Program-made: the position numbers and the translations under genes
From: Clostridia bacterium
GTDB lineage: Bacteria > Bacillota > Clostridia > Oscillospirales > Acutalibacteraceae
DNA: 64,000 nucleotides
NCBI GenBank assembly: GCA_017613735.1
Contig: JAGADF010000008.1
Location: 248,001 to 312,000, forward strand
Direction: 5' to 3'
The notes under the pieces: generated by a model
What the model was told of the DNA's origin: nothing
The model's input: the letters and a program-made list of their open reading frames with translations, nothing else
The model's database searches: none
Shown: positions 1 through 8,290 of the stretch, piece by piece
Layout of the letters: every line of letters begins with the position of its first letter
Position numbering within the stretch: position 1 is the stretch's first letter

Positions 1-130
1 CGGCGAGGAAATCGAATTCGGCGGTCTTTTCGGAAGCTGCCCGATAATGAAGGTCAATACGTATTCGCCCGAAAAATTCATAAACCGCGGCGGACGTATT
101 CCCGCCCCGTTACAGAGTCTGAAAAACTGA
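1..130 (+). CDS. UPF0210 (PFL family) protein, C-terminal end only
   Basis: Only the last 42 codons are in the window, read from base 2 to the TGA at 128-130; the gene continues to the left. The tail [16 protein letters not shown], followed by a [14 protein letters not shown] ending, matches my recollection of the conserved C-terminus of the UPF0210/DUF711 PFL family, whose members end in a GGLLGTAPVMKVN...GGQIPAPIHSFKN pattern. The family is widespread in Firmicutes, and its biochemical role is not firmly established as far as I know. A strong hairpin follows directly, so this is probably the last gene of its transcript. Confidence 0.75.
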   Translation, partial: GEEIEFGGLFGSCPIMKVNTYSPEKFINRGGRIPAPLQSLKN

Positions 131-146
131 AACAGAAAAATAAAGC

Positions 147-181
147 GCCAACCCTCACTTGCGGTGAGGGTTGGCATATTT
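147..181. terminator. bidirectional intrinsic terminator
   Basis: A perfect 12-bp inverted repeat (147-158 and 164-175, loop TTGCG) is followed on the plus strand by ATATTTTT and on the minus strand by an A/T tract. It sits between two convergent genes, the UPF0210 gene and the zinc-ribbon gene, and can stop transcription from both sides. Confidence 0.85.
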
Positions 182-195
182 TTAGTTAATGTTTT

Positions 196-822
196 TTATT
201 TCTCTTTAATACTTGTGACCGTCCAGACCTTTTCGCCGACGACCACTGCGCCGCAGTATTCGCAAACGACCTCGCCGACTGCGGTTCTTGTAAGGGTTGC
301 GCCGCAGTTCTGACAGACTAAAGACCGCGGAACCTCGTTGCCGTTTTCGTCAAGCTTTTTGGAATTCAGGTATGAGAGAACCGACTGAATGCAGATGTAT
401 TTCTTCTCGCTGTTTTCGCTGTAAAATGCAGATGACTCGCAGGAAATAAGGCGTTTCTGACCCACCTTTTCATAACGGGAAACCACTGTTTCCTCGATTT
501 CAAAATCTTCTTTTTCGGCATATTTATCGCTTATTTCATTTTCAAGCATCGCCTTTATTTCGTCCCAGTCAAAATCGGGAAAATCCTTCATAATCTGGGG
601 CAGATAAATCCTGTTCATATTTGAAATAAGACGCGGATGCTCAGGCTCGGAAACAAAGTCGAGTCCCTTTTCGCTTACGAGGTCGACAAGCTCTTTTACA
701 ACCTGAGCCTCGGCGCTTCTTCCGGCGCGTTTTACAAACCTTATTACACCCATTACAACGGCAACGCCGCAAAGGGCAATAAGAAGAATTATGAGATATT
801 TTACAAGTATAATCGGCGTCAT
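196..822 (-). CDS. membrane-anchored protein with C-terminal zinc ribbon
   Basis: A 208-residue protein I do not recognise as a named family. Residues about 7-30 form one hydrophobic membrane segment. The middle (about 60-115) contains HPRLISNMNRIYLPQIMKDF and reads like a Tim44-type soluble domain, a weak impression only. Near the C-terminus two CxxC pairs (CQNCG and CEYCG, about residues 171-191) make a treble-clef or zinc-ribbon motif. The ATG overlaps the pncB stop by 4 bp (ATGA), so the two are translationally coupled and probably share the pncB promoter. The role is unknown; a link to NAD metabolism would rest only on this coupling. Confidence 0.7.
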   Translation of the reverse strand: MTPIILVKYLIILLIALCGVAVVMGVIRFVKRAGRSAEAQVVKELVDLVSEKGLDFVSEPEHPRLISNMNRIYLPQIMKDFPDFDWDEIKAMLENEISDKYAEKEDFEIEETVVSRYEKVGQKRLISCESSAFYSENSEKKYICIQSVLSYLNSKKLDENGNEVPRSLVCQNCGATLTRTAVGEVVCEYCGAVVVGEKVWTVTSIKEK

Positions 823-2264
823 TCCTTATTACTTCCCGTTCTGTATTTTAATAATAATTCGTTTTTGATATTCCATAACTTTTCTGACAGGTCGACATAG
901 TAGTTATGAGGATTCTCAAAGCGGGTTACCTCATCCCAGAGGGTATCAACCTGCTCGGCGCAGTATGTCCTTATCTCCTCAAGCGAGGGCTTTTTATAAA
1001 CGAGCTCACCGCCCTTAAAAATCGGAACGAGAAGCTCGCGCGCGACAAAGCGGCTTATGGTCTTTCTCTTCCAGCTGAAATCGGGGTCGAAAAGCTCAAG
1101 CGGTTCATTCTCATCAACCGTTTCATCCTCGGTAGTCAGATAATCGGCAATAGCCTTGCCGTTTGACATATCGAAAAGACGGTAAACCTTTTTCGACGCG
1201 GGAGTAGTGATTTTGCTTACATTCTCGGAAAGGCTGATTTTAGGAATCTGTTCGCCGTTTTCTTCAACCGCGGCTAATTTATAAACGCAGCCCAAAATCG
1301 GCGAGGACGCGCTTGTAATAAGCCTTTCGCCGACTATAAAACAATCCACCTTACAGCCGTGGAGCATCATATCGCGTATAATATATTCGTCAAGGGAATT
1401 AGAAGCGACTATATCGCAGTCGGGATAACCGCCCGCGTTAAGCATACGGCGCACTTTCTGGGAAAGATAGGAAATATCGCCCGAATCAATACGCACGCTT
1501 TTCGGTCTTATGCCCATAGGCGCAAGCACGGTATCGAATGCCTTAATTGCATTCGGAACGCCCGAATTAACCGTGTCGTAGGTATCGACAATAAGGCTGC
1601 ATTCCTCGGGATTTGCCTTCGCGTAGTCGCAGAAAGCCTCATATTCGCTGTCGTACATCTGGACGAAGGAATGAGTCATTGTATTGAGTGTGGGAATTCC
1701 GAAATCCATACTGCTTTTGACATTGGCTATTGCGCTGCAGCCGCCTATGTACGCGGCTCTTGCGCCGTAGACCGCTCCGTCAAAGCCCTGAGCGCGTCTT
1801 GTACCGAATGCGGCGATTTCACGGCCATGAGCGGCTCTGACAAGCCGGTTCGCCTTTGTGGCGATAAGCGACTGGTGATTAATGCACAGAAGAAGCATAC
1901 TTTCAATAAGCTGAGCTTCAATCGCCTTGCCCTTTACCTTAACAATAGGCTCGTTCGGGAAAACGGGCGTGCCCTCGGGAACAGCCCATACGTCACAGGT
2001 AAACTTAAAACGGGAAAGATAGCTTAAAAACTCCTCGCTTAAATCCTTTGAGCGAAGATAGTTTATATCGTCCGCAGTGAATTTAAGATTCTGTATATAT
2101 TCTATCGCCTGCTCAAGTCCCGCCATAATAACAAAGCCGCCTTTGTCGGGATTCTGGCGGAAAATCAGGTCGAAGTAACAAACCGTTTCGCCCTTGCCGC
2201 TTTTGAAAAGGCTGTCGGCGACAGTGAGTTCATATAAATCTATTAACATAGTCAAGTTTCGCAT
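819..2264 (-). CDS. pncB: nicotinate phosphoribosyltransferase
   Basis: Joins nicotinate and phosphoribosyl pyrophosphate to form nicotinate mononucleotide, the first step of NAD salvage in the cytosol. The start MRNLTMLIDLYELT is the usual family N-terminus. FGTRRAQGFDG is a conserved active-site block, and the His of NTMTHSFVQ fits the phosphorylated catalytic histidine. I chose ATG 2264, not the codon at 2297, because AGGGAGGAA lies 6-8 bases upstream and the family begins here. The protein is 481 residues, typical of the long Firmicute form. A promoter of type TTGCTA-17-TATTAT precedes it. It is co-transcribed with the downstream zinc-ribbon gene. Confidence 0.93.
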   Translation of the reverse strand: MRNLTMLIDLYELTVADSLFKSGKGETVCYFDLIFRQNPDKGGFVIMAGLEQAIEYIQNLKFTADDINYLRSKDLSEEFLSYLSRFKFTCDVWAVPEGTPVFPNEPIVKVKGKAIEAQLIESMLLLCINHQSLIATKANRLVRAAHGREIAAFGTRRAQGFDGAVYGARAAYIGGCSAIANVKSSMDFGIPTLNTMTHSFVQMYDSEYEAFCDYAKANPEECSLIVDTYDTVNSGVPNAIKAFDTVLAPMGIRPKSVRIDSGDISYLSQKVRRMLNAGGYPDCDIVASNSLDEYIIRDMMLHGCKVDCFIVGERLITSASSPILGCVYKLAAVEENGEQIPKISLSENVSKITTPASKKVYRLFDMSNGKAIADYLTTEDETVDENEPLELFDPDFSWKRKTISRFVARELLVPIFKGGELVYKKPSLEEIRTYCAEQVDTLWDEVTRFENPHNYYVDLSEKLWNIKNELLLKYRTGSNKE

Positions 2265-2287
2265 AGCACGTTCCTCCCTATTAAAAT

Positions 2288-2316
2288 ATAATAACATATA
2301 TTATTATCTTTAGCAA
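2288..2316 (-). promoter_or_regulatory. sigma-A type promoter of pncB
   Basis: On the minus strand: TTGCTA at 2311-2316, 17-bp spacer, TATTAT at 2288-2293, followed by the pncB Shine-Dalgarno at about 2272-2279. The leader is very short. Confidence 0.55.
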
Positions 2317-2336
2317 TAGAAACAAACGTAAAAAAT

Positions 2337-2360
2337 AAGGGCAGAGATTACTCTGCCCTT
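2337..2360 (-). terminator. terminator after ftsZ
   Basis: 10-bp stem AAGGGCAGAG / CTCTGCCCTT with loop ATTA, followed on the minus strand by ATTTTTTA. It ends the division and cell-wall transcript downstream of ftsZ. Confidence 0.85.
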
Positions 2361-2386
2361 AAACTGTTAAATAAAATGTTCAGGTT

Positions 2387-3466
2387 TTAGTTTCTGTCAA
2401 AAATGTGCATTACGTCGATGATATCTTCATCCTTAATGCCCGCCGAAGAAGAGCTGATGTCAGTATCTTCGTCAAATGACGGGAATGAAGAATCGCTGTA
2501 CCTCTTTCTGTCGTCGGGGCCGCCGAAACCGGTAGCAACGACAGTAACAATCATCTCGTCGTCAAGGTTCTCGTCAAAGGCAACACCGAAGATAACGTTA
2601 GCGTCATCGGAAGCGGTTTCCTTAACAAGATTTGAAGCGGCGTAAACATCCTCGAGGTCAATGTCGGGAGCAGCGGTGATATTGATAATAACGCCCTTTG
2701 CGCCGTCGATTGTAGTTTCAAGAAGCGGGCTTGTGATAGCAGCCTTTGCAGCCTGCTCAGCCTTGTCCTTACCGGAAGCGCGTCCGACGCCCATATGAGC
2801 GCGGCCTGCGTTACGCATAACTGCGGAAACGTCTTCAAAGTCGAGGTTAATCATACCCTTGACCTTAATGAGGTCAGAGATGCTCTTAACGCCCTGATAG
2901 AGAACGCCGTCGGCGATTTCGAAAGCGTTTGCAAACGTAATCTTCTGGTCGGAAACGAACTTAAGTCTTTCGTTGGGAATAACGATAAGGCTGTCAACGC
3001 ACTCGGCAAGCTCTTCAATACCTGCTTCAGCCTGCTGCATACGGCGTTTGCCCTCGAACTCGAAAGGCTTTGTAACGATACCTACGGTAAGAACGCCCTT
3101 ATCCCTTGCCTGCTTGGCAATAACGGGAGCAGCGCCTGTACCCGTACCGCCGCCCATACCGGCAGTAACGAAAAGCATATCAACGTTATCAAGGTGGGGT
3201 TCAATCTGCTCTCTGCTGTCCTCGGCGGCCTTCTGACCTACCTCGGGACGGGCGCCTGCGCCTCTTCCGGTTTTGCCCATGGGGATTTTAACCGTAGCGG
3301 CTGAGGAATCGAGAGCCTGCTTGTCCGTATTGGCGACGATAAATTCAACGCCGTCAATACCGGAGTTAGCCATGCGGTTAACAGCGTTTCCGCCGCCGCC
3401 GCCGATACCGATAACCTTAATTAATGTTGCTTCTTCCTGAACATTGGTGTCAAATTCAAATGCCAT
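2387..3466 (-). CDS. ftsZ: cell division GTPase FtsZ
   Basis: Tubulin-like GTPase that polymerises into the cytokinetic Z-ring. GIGGGGGNAVNRM near the N-terminus and the tubulin signature GGGTGTGAAP (about residue 105) bind GTP. The ATG at 3466 is preceded by GGAGGATATAAAAAA; the upstream in-frame codon at 3508 has no such site. The product is 359 residues. After the globular domain there is a linker of only about 30 residues rich in D/S, and the extreme tail reads EDIIDVMHIFDRN, a divergent form of the conserved C-terminal peptide. It is the last gene of the cluster and has its own promoter in the 112-bp gap after ftsQ. No ftsA is present here. Confidence 0.97.
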   Translation of the reverse strand: MAFEFDTNVQEEATLIKVIGIGGGGGNAVNRMANSGIDGVEFIVANTDKQALDSSAATVKIPMGKTGRGAGARPEVGQKAAEDSREQIEPHLDNVDMLFVTAGMGGGTGTGAAPVIAKQARDKGVLTVGIVTKPFEFEGKRRMQQAEAGIEELAECVDSLIVIPNERLKFVSDQKITFANAFEIADGVLYQGVKSISDLIKVKGMINLDFEDVSAVMRNAGRAHMGVGRASGKDKAEQAAKAAITSPLLETTIDGAKGVIINITAAPDIDLEDVYAASNLVKETASDDANVIFGVAFDENLDDEMIVTVVATGFGGPDDRKRYSDSSFPSFDEDTDISSSSAGIKDEDIIDVMHIFDRN

Positions 3467-3521
3467 TTTTTTATATCCTCCTAACAAGTTTGCTATGGAA
3501 CTACACAAATTTACAAACTAC

Positions 3522-3550
3522 ATAATACCATACATATTTACAAAATTCAA
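3522..3550 (-). promoter_or_regulatory. internal promoter for ftsZ
   Basis: On the minus strand: TTGAAT at 3545-3550, 17-bp spacer, TATTAT at 3522-3527, within the only long gap of the downstream half of the cluster. It would allow ftsZ to be made independently of upstream mur genes. Confidence 0.6.
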
Positions 3551-3578
3551 GTATTATATGTTTATTTTTCTACATTTT

Positions 3579-4544
3579 TTAATCGCCTGAAGCCTTTGTA
3601 GTCTTCTCTTCCTCTTTATTTTTGTCGCTTTCTTTGTTTTCGTCTTTTTCGTCGGTTGCGGGTTCGGTTGTTTCTTCCTGAGTCGTCTCGAAATCGCCCT
3701 CGTTATAATAAGCCTTGTTTTCAATACGAAGGTCTACCGTTCCCCTGTAATACGGGTTTTCGCCGTTGAGCCTATCAATTATTGCGCCCGCAAATTTAAG
3801 CGTGCCGTCAAGCTTTGAAATCTCGCCGCATTTAAGAAGAATACGGTACTCGTATACCATTTCGAGATTGTTTATATCGCTTACGTCAATTTCCGAAATC
3901 TTGCCTCCGAGGTAATCCTCGCTGCCCCTGTACGCGGTGACAAGGTCCTCCAGAAGCTTTTCGCCCGAGCGAAGCACGGTTTCGCCGTCGGAAGCCATCA
4001 TGTCCGAAAGAACTATGGTTTTGCCCTCCTCGGCCTTTGAATATGAAACGCCTTCGACAACGCAGACGTGTTCGGAAATGATTTTCGAGCGTTCAAGCAC
4101 CTTGCCGACGGGGCTTATTACAAGGTAATTTTCGCCCTCGACAAACGCCATTGCCGCCTTGGTTTCGGTAACCGTCAAAGTCAGTTTTCCGGTAATGCTC
4201 TTTTTTACGCTGACATCCGAAATATAGGGAAGCGCGGTCTCGATTTTCTTAGCCGCTTTGTCGGAGTCGGTCAGGAACATATTTTCATTCAGCTTTATCC
4301 CGCTGGCTTTTATTATCTGTTCATCGCCGTAAACGGTTGAAGAAACAATATTTATTTTCGTAATCTTAAAAAATACAGTCAGCGAAAGCGCCGCGCCGAC
4401 AACGGCAATAAGCAGCACCAGAAGAAAAAGAGTGAGCGCTTTTCTTCTGCGGCGTTGCTTGTGCTTCTGAAGAGACACGACGTGTCTTCTTTCGTCGCGT
4501 GACATCGGCTGTCCCGACTGAAAACTGTTTCTTGTACCGTTCAT
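3579..4544 (-). CDS. ftsQ: cell division protein FtsQ/DivIB
   Basis: Bitopic divisome protein that bridges FtsL and the septal peptidoglycan synthase. Residues 1-35 are basic and cytoplasmic (RRRRK), about 36-60 form the membrane helix, and about 62-130 form the POTRA domain (ITKINIVSSTVYGDEQIIKA...), followed by the FtsQ beta domain. The last about 40 residues are an acidic low-complexity tail containing EETTEPATDEKDENKESD, not part of the usual family fold. A similar EETTEP-type segment occurs in SpoVD of the same cluster. The start lies 1 base after the murA stop, so translation is probably coupled. The name is secure from position and topology, although family sequence conservation is low. 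Confidence 0.9.
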   Translation of the reverse strand: MNGTRNSFQSGQPMSRDERRHVVSLQKHKQRRRRKALTLFLLVLLIAVVGAALSLTVFFKITKINIVSSTVYGDEQIIKASGIKLNENMFLTDSDKAAKKIETALPYISDVSVKKSITGKLTLTVTETKAAMAFVEGENYLVISPVGKVLERSKIISEHVCVVEGVSYSKAEEGKTIVLSDMMASDGETVLRSGEKLLEDLVTAYRGSEDYLGGKISEIDVSDINNLEMVYEYRILLKCGEISKLDGTLKFAGAIIDRLNGENPYYRGTVDLRIENKAYYNEGDFETTQEETTEPATDEKDENKESDKNKEEEKTTKASGD

Positions 4545-4545
4545 C

Positions 4546-5799
4546 TTATGTAATCCTTTTTATATTCGCTCCGAGAGAGCTCAATACTCTTTCGGGCGTT
4601 TCATATCCCCTGTCTATATGATAAATATTATCAATAACCGTTTTTCCGTCGGCCTTAAGCGCGGCAATTACAAGCGCGAAGCCGCCGCGAAGGTCCGTAG
4701 CCCTTACCGACGCGCCGTGAAGATTTTCAACGCCGCCGATAATAGCCGTCGCGCCCTCTGTTCTTATATCCGCGCCGAGCCTTATAAGCTCGCCTATATA
4801 TTTATGGCGGTTTTCGAATATCGTTTCGGTCACGACCGAGGTGCCGTCGGCTACGCAAAGCAAAGCCGTTACGGGAGACTGCAAATCCGTCGGAAAGCCC
4901 GGATAAGGCATAGTCCTTACCGTTCTTACCGGACGAAGTCTTTCGGGCGCGCTTAAAAATACGGTGTTTTTATTTCTTCTTACCGCGCAGCCCGTTTCCT
5001 CAAGAAGCGGGAAAACCGCTTCAAGAAGCTGGGGTTTCGTCTTTGTAATTTCAATTTCTCCGCCGGTTATCGCGGCGCAGAACAGGTAAGTCGCCGTAAC
5101 AATTCTGTCGGGAATTACCCTGTATTCAATCGAATTCAAAGCCGGCGCGCCGACGATAATAACGGCGTTCTCCCCAGCGCCGAAAATCCGCGCGCCGGCT
5201 TTGTTTAGGAAATTGGCTAAATCAACTATTTCGGGTTCTCTTGCGGCATTTGTAAGTACTGTCGTTCCCTTTGAAACAGCCGCCGCAAGAAGTACTGTTT
5301 CAGTAGCGCCTACGCTCGGAAACGTCAGGTGTATTCTGTTGCCCTTGAAGCCGTTTACGGCTTTACAGCAAAGCATTCCGCTTTTTTCGTCCGTATCCGC
5401 TCCGAGGAGCCTTAAAGACGACAGATGCAAATCAATCGGCCTAAGCCCTATTTCGCAGCCGCCGGGAAATGAAAACTGAGCTTTCCCGAATCTTGAAACC
5501 GCGGGAGCGAGAAAAAGAATCGAAGAGCGCATACGCCGTGAAAGCAAATCCGAAACGCGGCAGTTACCGGCGTTTGTCGAGTCGACCGTCAGAGTATCGT
5601 TTTCACGGGTGACGGCGCAGCCGAAATCGGTTAAAATTCTTATTGCCGCGTCGACGTCGGAAAGACGCGGGCAGTTATGTATAACGCTTTTACCGTCAAC
5701 AAGCAGCGTAGCCGCAAGTATCGGCAGAACACTGTTTTTACTGCCCTGAACCGCGATTTTTCCGCTGAGCTTATTGCCGCCTTCGATTAAGAACTTCAT
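4546..5799 (-). CDS. murA: UDP-N-acetylglucosamine 1-carboxyvinyltransferase
   Basis: Transfers enolpyruvate from PEP to UDP-GlcNAc, the first committed step of peptidoglycan precursor synthesis, in the cytosol. The N-terminus MKFLIEGGNKLSGKIAVQGS, with SKN and PILAATLL, is typical. The catalytic cysteine, the fosfomycin target, is present in SFPGGCEIGLRPIDLH (about residue 115). I start at ATG 5799 because AAGGGG lies 8-9 bases upstream; the GTG at 5808 overlaps that site. The product is 417 residues. The ribosome-binding site lies in the 3' arm of a small palindrome. Having murA inside this cluster, between murG and ftsQ, is seen in some Clostridia. Confidence 0.95.
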   Translation of the reverse strand: MKFLIEGGNKLSGKIAVQGSKNSVLPILAATLLVDGKSVIHNCPRLSDVDAAIRILTDFGCAVTRENDTLTVDSTNAGNCRVSDLLSRRMRSSILFLAPAVSRFGKAQFSFPGGCEIGLRPIDLHLSSLRLLGADTDEKSGMLCCKAVNGFKGNRIHLTFPSVGATETVLLAAAVSKGTTVLTNAAREPEIVDLANFLNKAGARIFGAGENAVIIVGAPALNSIEYRVIPDRIVTATYLFCAAITGGEIEITKTKPQLLEAVFPLLEETGCAVRRNKNTVFLSAPERLRPVRTVRTMPYPGFPTDLQSPVTALLCVADGTSVVTETIFENRHKYIGELIRLGADIRTEGATAIIGGVENLHGASVRATDLRGGFALVIAALKADGKTVIDNIYHIDRGYETPERVLSSLGANIKRIT

Positions 5800-5807
5800 T
5801 TCAAGCA

Positions 5808-5850
5808 CCCCTTTTAAGGGGACCCTCGCCCCCTGCTCATACTATGCAGG
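5808..5850 (-). promoter_or_regulatory. hairpins in the murG-murA gap covering the murA RBS
   Basis: The 66-bp gap between the murG stop and the murA start holds a palindrome CCCCTTAAAAGGGG (minus strand, 5808-5821) whose right arm is the murA Shine-Dalgarno. Next to it is a second small hairpin, CCTGC...GCAGG (about 5833-5850). No T-tract follows, so these look like translation- or stability-affecting structures and not terminators. A role is inferred only. Confidence 0.4.
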
Positions 5851-5865
5851 GCGCCTGAAAAAAGT

Positions 5866-6981
5866 TCAGTCGGCAAGTTTTTCGATTATATCGCAGATAA
5901 GCTTTTTACTCTCGGGCATCGCCATTTTCAAAGCGTTTTCGCCGAGAGAAACGCGTTTTTCGCTGTTTTCTATAAGGTCTTTGACTTCCTGAGTCAGTTT
6001 TTCGGGAGTCAAATCTTTTTCTTCAATTATTTTCGCCGCGCCGTTATTGACGAGCGCCATAGCGTTATGATACTGATGATTTTCCGCAACGTTGGGCGAA
6101 GGAATCAGGATTGACGCCTTGCCGAGAGCTTCTATTTCCGAAAGGCTCGACGCGCCCGCCCTTGAAATTACTATGTCCGCCGCGGGAAGAGCGACCTCCA
6201 TATTGTTTATATACTCAACAATCCTTACGTTGTCGCCTATTTCAACCCCGTTGTCACGCAGCATCTGCGGCATCCATTCCCTGCCGTATTCGCCCGTGGC
6301 GTGAAGGAATACGAGGTTTTTATTCTTCCAGAGATTTGTAATCATCCCCGCTATGTTTCTGTTTATAATCTTCGCGCCCTGAGAGCCGCCCATCGAAAGA
6401 ATGAGAATATCGTCGTCATTAAGGCGAAGCTCGGTTCTTGCGAAAGCTCTGTCGGCGCCTAAAATCTCATTTCTTACGGGAAGTCCCGTTACAACGGGCT
6501 CGTTTTTACAGGTGAGATATTTCTTCGCTTCTTCGTTTGTAAGCATTACGGTATCAACGTATCTTGCGAGAGTTTTATTCGTAACGCCGGGAAATGCATT
6601 CTGCTCGTGGATGGCGGTTTTAATGCCCATTTTCGCGGCTGTTCTTACGGCAGGTCCGCTCGCATAGCCGCCGAATCCGACAACGACATCGGGTTTAAAA
6701 TCGTTAAGGATTTTTTTGACCTGCATTGACGAGGTCGCTATATGATAAACCGTCTGAACATTTCTGAACAGGTTTTTGACGCTTATTTTTCTGTAAAAAC
6801 CGCTTATTTTAACGGTTTTAAGCTCAAAGCCCGCGTTCGGGACAAGAGTGGCTTCCATTCTGTCCTTCGCGCCGATAAAAAGAATCTCCGCGTCCGGATG
6901 GCGTTTCTTAAGCTCGCCTGCGGCCGCCAGAGCGGGATTAATATGACCTCCCGTTCCGCCTGCGGTAAAAACTATCTTCAT
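5866..6981 (-). CDS. murG: lipid II synthase (UDP-GlcNAc transferase)
   Basis: Adds GlcNAc to lipid I on the cytoplasmic face of the membrane, giving lipid II. It is a GT-B fold enzyme of 371 residues, the usual length. The N-terminal glycine-rich loop TAGGTGGHINPALA and the C-terminal donor-binding segment SRAGASSLSEIEALGKASILIPSP are diagnostic. The ATG overlaps the end of ftsW by 4 bp, so the two are coupled. Confidence 0.97.
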   Translation of the reverse strand: MKIVFTAGGTGGHINPALAAAGELKKRHPDAEILFIGAKDRMEATLVPNAGFELKTVKISGFYRKISVKNLFRNVQTVYHIATSSMQVKKILNDFKPDVVVGFGGYASGPAVRTAAKMGIKTAIHEQNAFPGVTNKTLARYVDTVMLTNEEAKKYLTCKNEPVVTGLPVRNEILGADRAFARTELRLNDDDILILSMGGSQGAKIINRNIAGMITNLWKNKNLVFLHATGEYGREWMPQMLRDNGVEIGDNVRIVEYINNMEVALPAADIVISRAGASSLSEIEALGKASILIPSPNVAENHQYHNAMALVNNGAAKIIEEKDLTPEKLTQEVKDLIENSEKRVSLGENALKMAMPESKKLICDIIEKLAD

Positions 6982-8270
6982 GCGCTTTTCACCGCTTTCC
7001 GTTTCGTCAGTTTTTCGATATTCGACTGACGCGAAATGGCAAGCACCACGCCCATTTCAACAAGCAGCATATCAAGGGACGTGCCGCCGTAGCTGAAGAA
7101 CGGGAGCGAAATACCCGTGTTCGGAATAAAGTCGCTTACAACCGCGACGTTAAGAACAACCTGCAGTCCGACCTGGAATACAATGCCCATCGCGACAAGC
7201 GACGAGAAACGGTCTTTCGCTTTGATGCCTATTACAACGCCTCTCCAGATAAGAAGAGCGAAAAGTACAAGTATGATTGTCGCTCCTATAAAGCCGAGCT
7301 CTTCAACCACTATTGAGAAAATAAAGTCGTTCTGCGGCTCGGAAACGTACATATGCTTCTGTTTCGAATTGCCGAGTCCTACGCCCCAGAAACCGCCGGA
7401 GCCGATAGCGTAAATCGAGTTGTCGGTCTGCCAGCGCGCGCCTAACGGGTCAAAATCCTTATCGAGCCAGGCGACAATTCTTTCACTCATATACGCCTTC
7501 ATAATCGGGTTTTTAATCGTGCCGTTTTCGTAGGCGCTGATTATCTCCTGCTTATTGGCGAGCATATAAATAACCGCTATGGAAACGGCGAGTATCGCGG
7601 CTATGAAATACCAGCGGTTAAAACCGCCGAGATAAAGCATAAACGCGCCGATTCCCATCATAAGAATCGTACCCGACATATGGTTTTCAAGGTATACGAG
7701 CAGCGCGATAAAAACTACAACGCCGCCGTAGAAAAGTGTCATGCCGAACGAGCCCGTGAGAAGACGTTTGATATCGCTGTCGGCAAAGCGCTTTGTCCAT
7801 TCGCTTCTGAGCCTTGTTCTGCCCATTATTATATTGTGGTGTTTTTCCATTCCCCACGCGCAGAAAAGAATAAGCGCAAACTTCGCAATTTCAGACGGCT
7901 GGAATGTCGTAAAGCCGAGGTTAATCCATCTGTGGAAGCCCGGCTTGTATTCGGGAAGAACAAGAACGAGCATAAGAAGTCCTATCGTGCCTATCATCGC
8001 AAGCGGAGTGAGAACTTTTATAAACCTGATGTTAACCTTTGAAACAAAAGCCATGGCAACAACGCCTATTACTGCAAACATAAACTGATTTTTAATCATT
8101 GCGGAGCTGTCGCCGCGGTCGTAATAGGAATAGGTATAGCTTGCCGAATACATCATAATAAGGCCGACCGACAAAAGCACCAGTACGATAATCGCAAACG
8201 GCGTGTCAATGCTTCCCTCGCTGAATAAGGCAAGTTTTCCCTTTGAAGTTTTTGCTTGCGCCTGAGGCAT
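6978..8270 (-). CDS. ftsW: SEDS peptidoglycan glycosyltransferase FtsW (or SpoVE)
   Basis: Polytopic membrane protein of 430 residues that polymerises lipid II together with a class B penicillin-binding protein. It begins with a short cytoplasmic tail, then FAIIVLVLLSVGLIMMYSASY, the typical first helix. YKPGFHRWINLG and FQPSEIAKFALILF are SEDS signatures, and the C-terminal PNTGISLPFFSYGGTS is the family hallmark. Position between mraY and murG supports FtsW; in spore formers the same position can hold SpoVE, and sequence reading alone cannot separate them. No murD lies between mraY and ftsW, where it is often found. Confidence 0.93.
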   Translation of the reverse strand: MPQAQAKTSKGKLALFSEGSIDTPFAIIVLVLLSVGLIMMYSASYTYSYYDRGDSSAMIKNQFMFAVIGVVAMAFVSKVNIRFIKVLTPLAMIGTIGLLMLVLVLPEYKPGFHRWINLGFTTFQPSEIAKFALILFCAWGMEKHHNIIMGRTRLRSEWTKRFADSDIKRLLTGSFGMTLFYGGVVVFIALLVYLENHMSGTILMMGIGAFMLYLGGFNRWYFIAAILAVSIAVIYMLANKQEIISAYENGTIKNPIMKAYMSERIVAWLDKDFDPLGARWQTDNSIYAIGSGGFWGVGLGNSKQKHMYVSEPQNDFIFSIVVEELGFIGATIILVLFALLIWRGVVIGIKAKDRFSSLVAMGIVFQVGLQVVLNVAVVSDFIPNTGISLPFFSYGGTSLDMLLVEMGVVLAISRQSNIEKLTKRKAVKSA

Positions 8271-8290
8271 AGGTTAACCCTTTCTTTAAA

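Noticed and set aside
1359-2027. 222-codon plus-strand reading frame opposite pncB
   Set aside because: It is antisense to a well-supported gene, with no ribosome-binding site and no recognisable domain.
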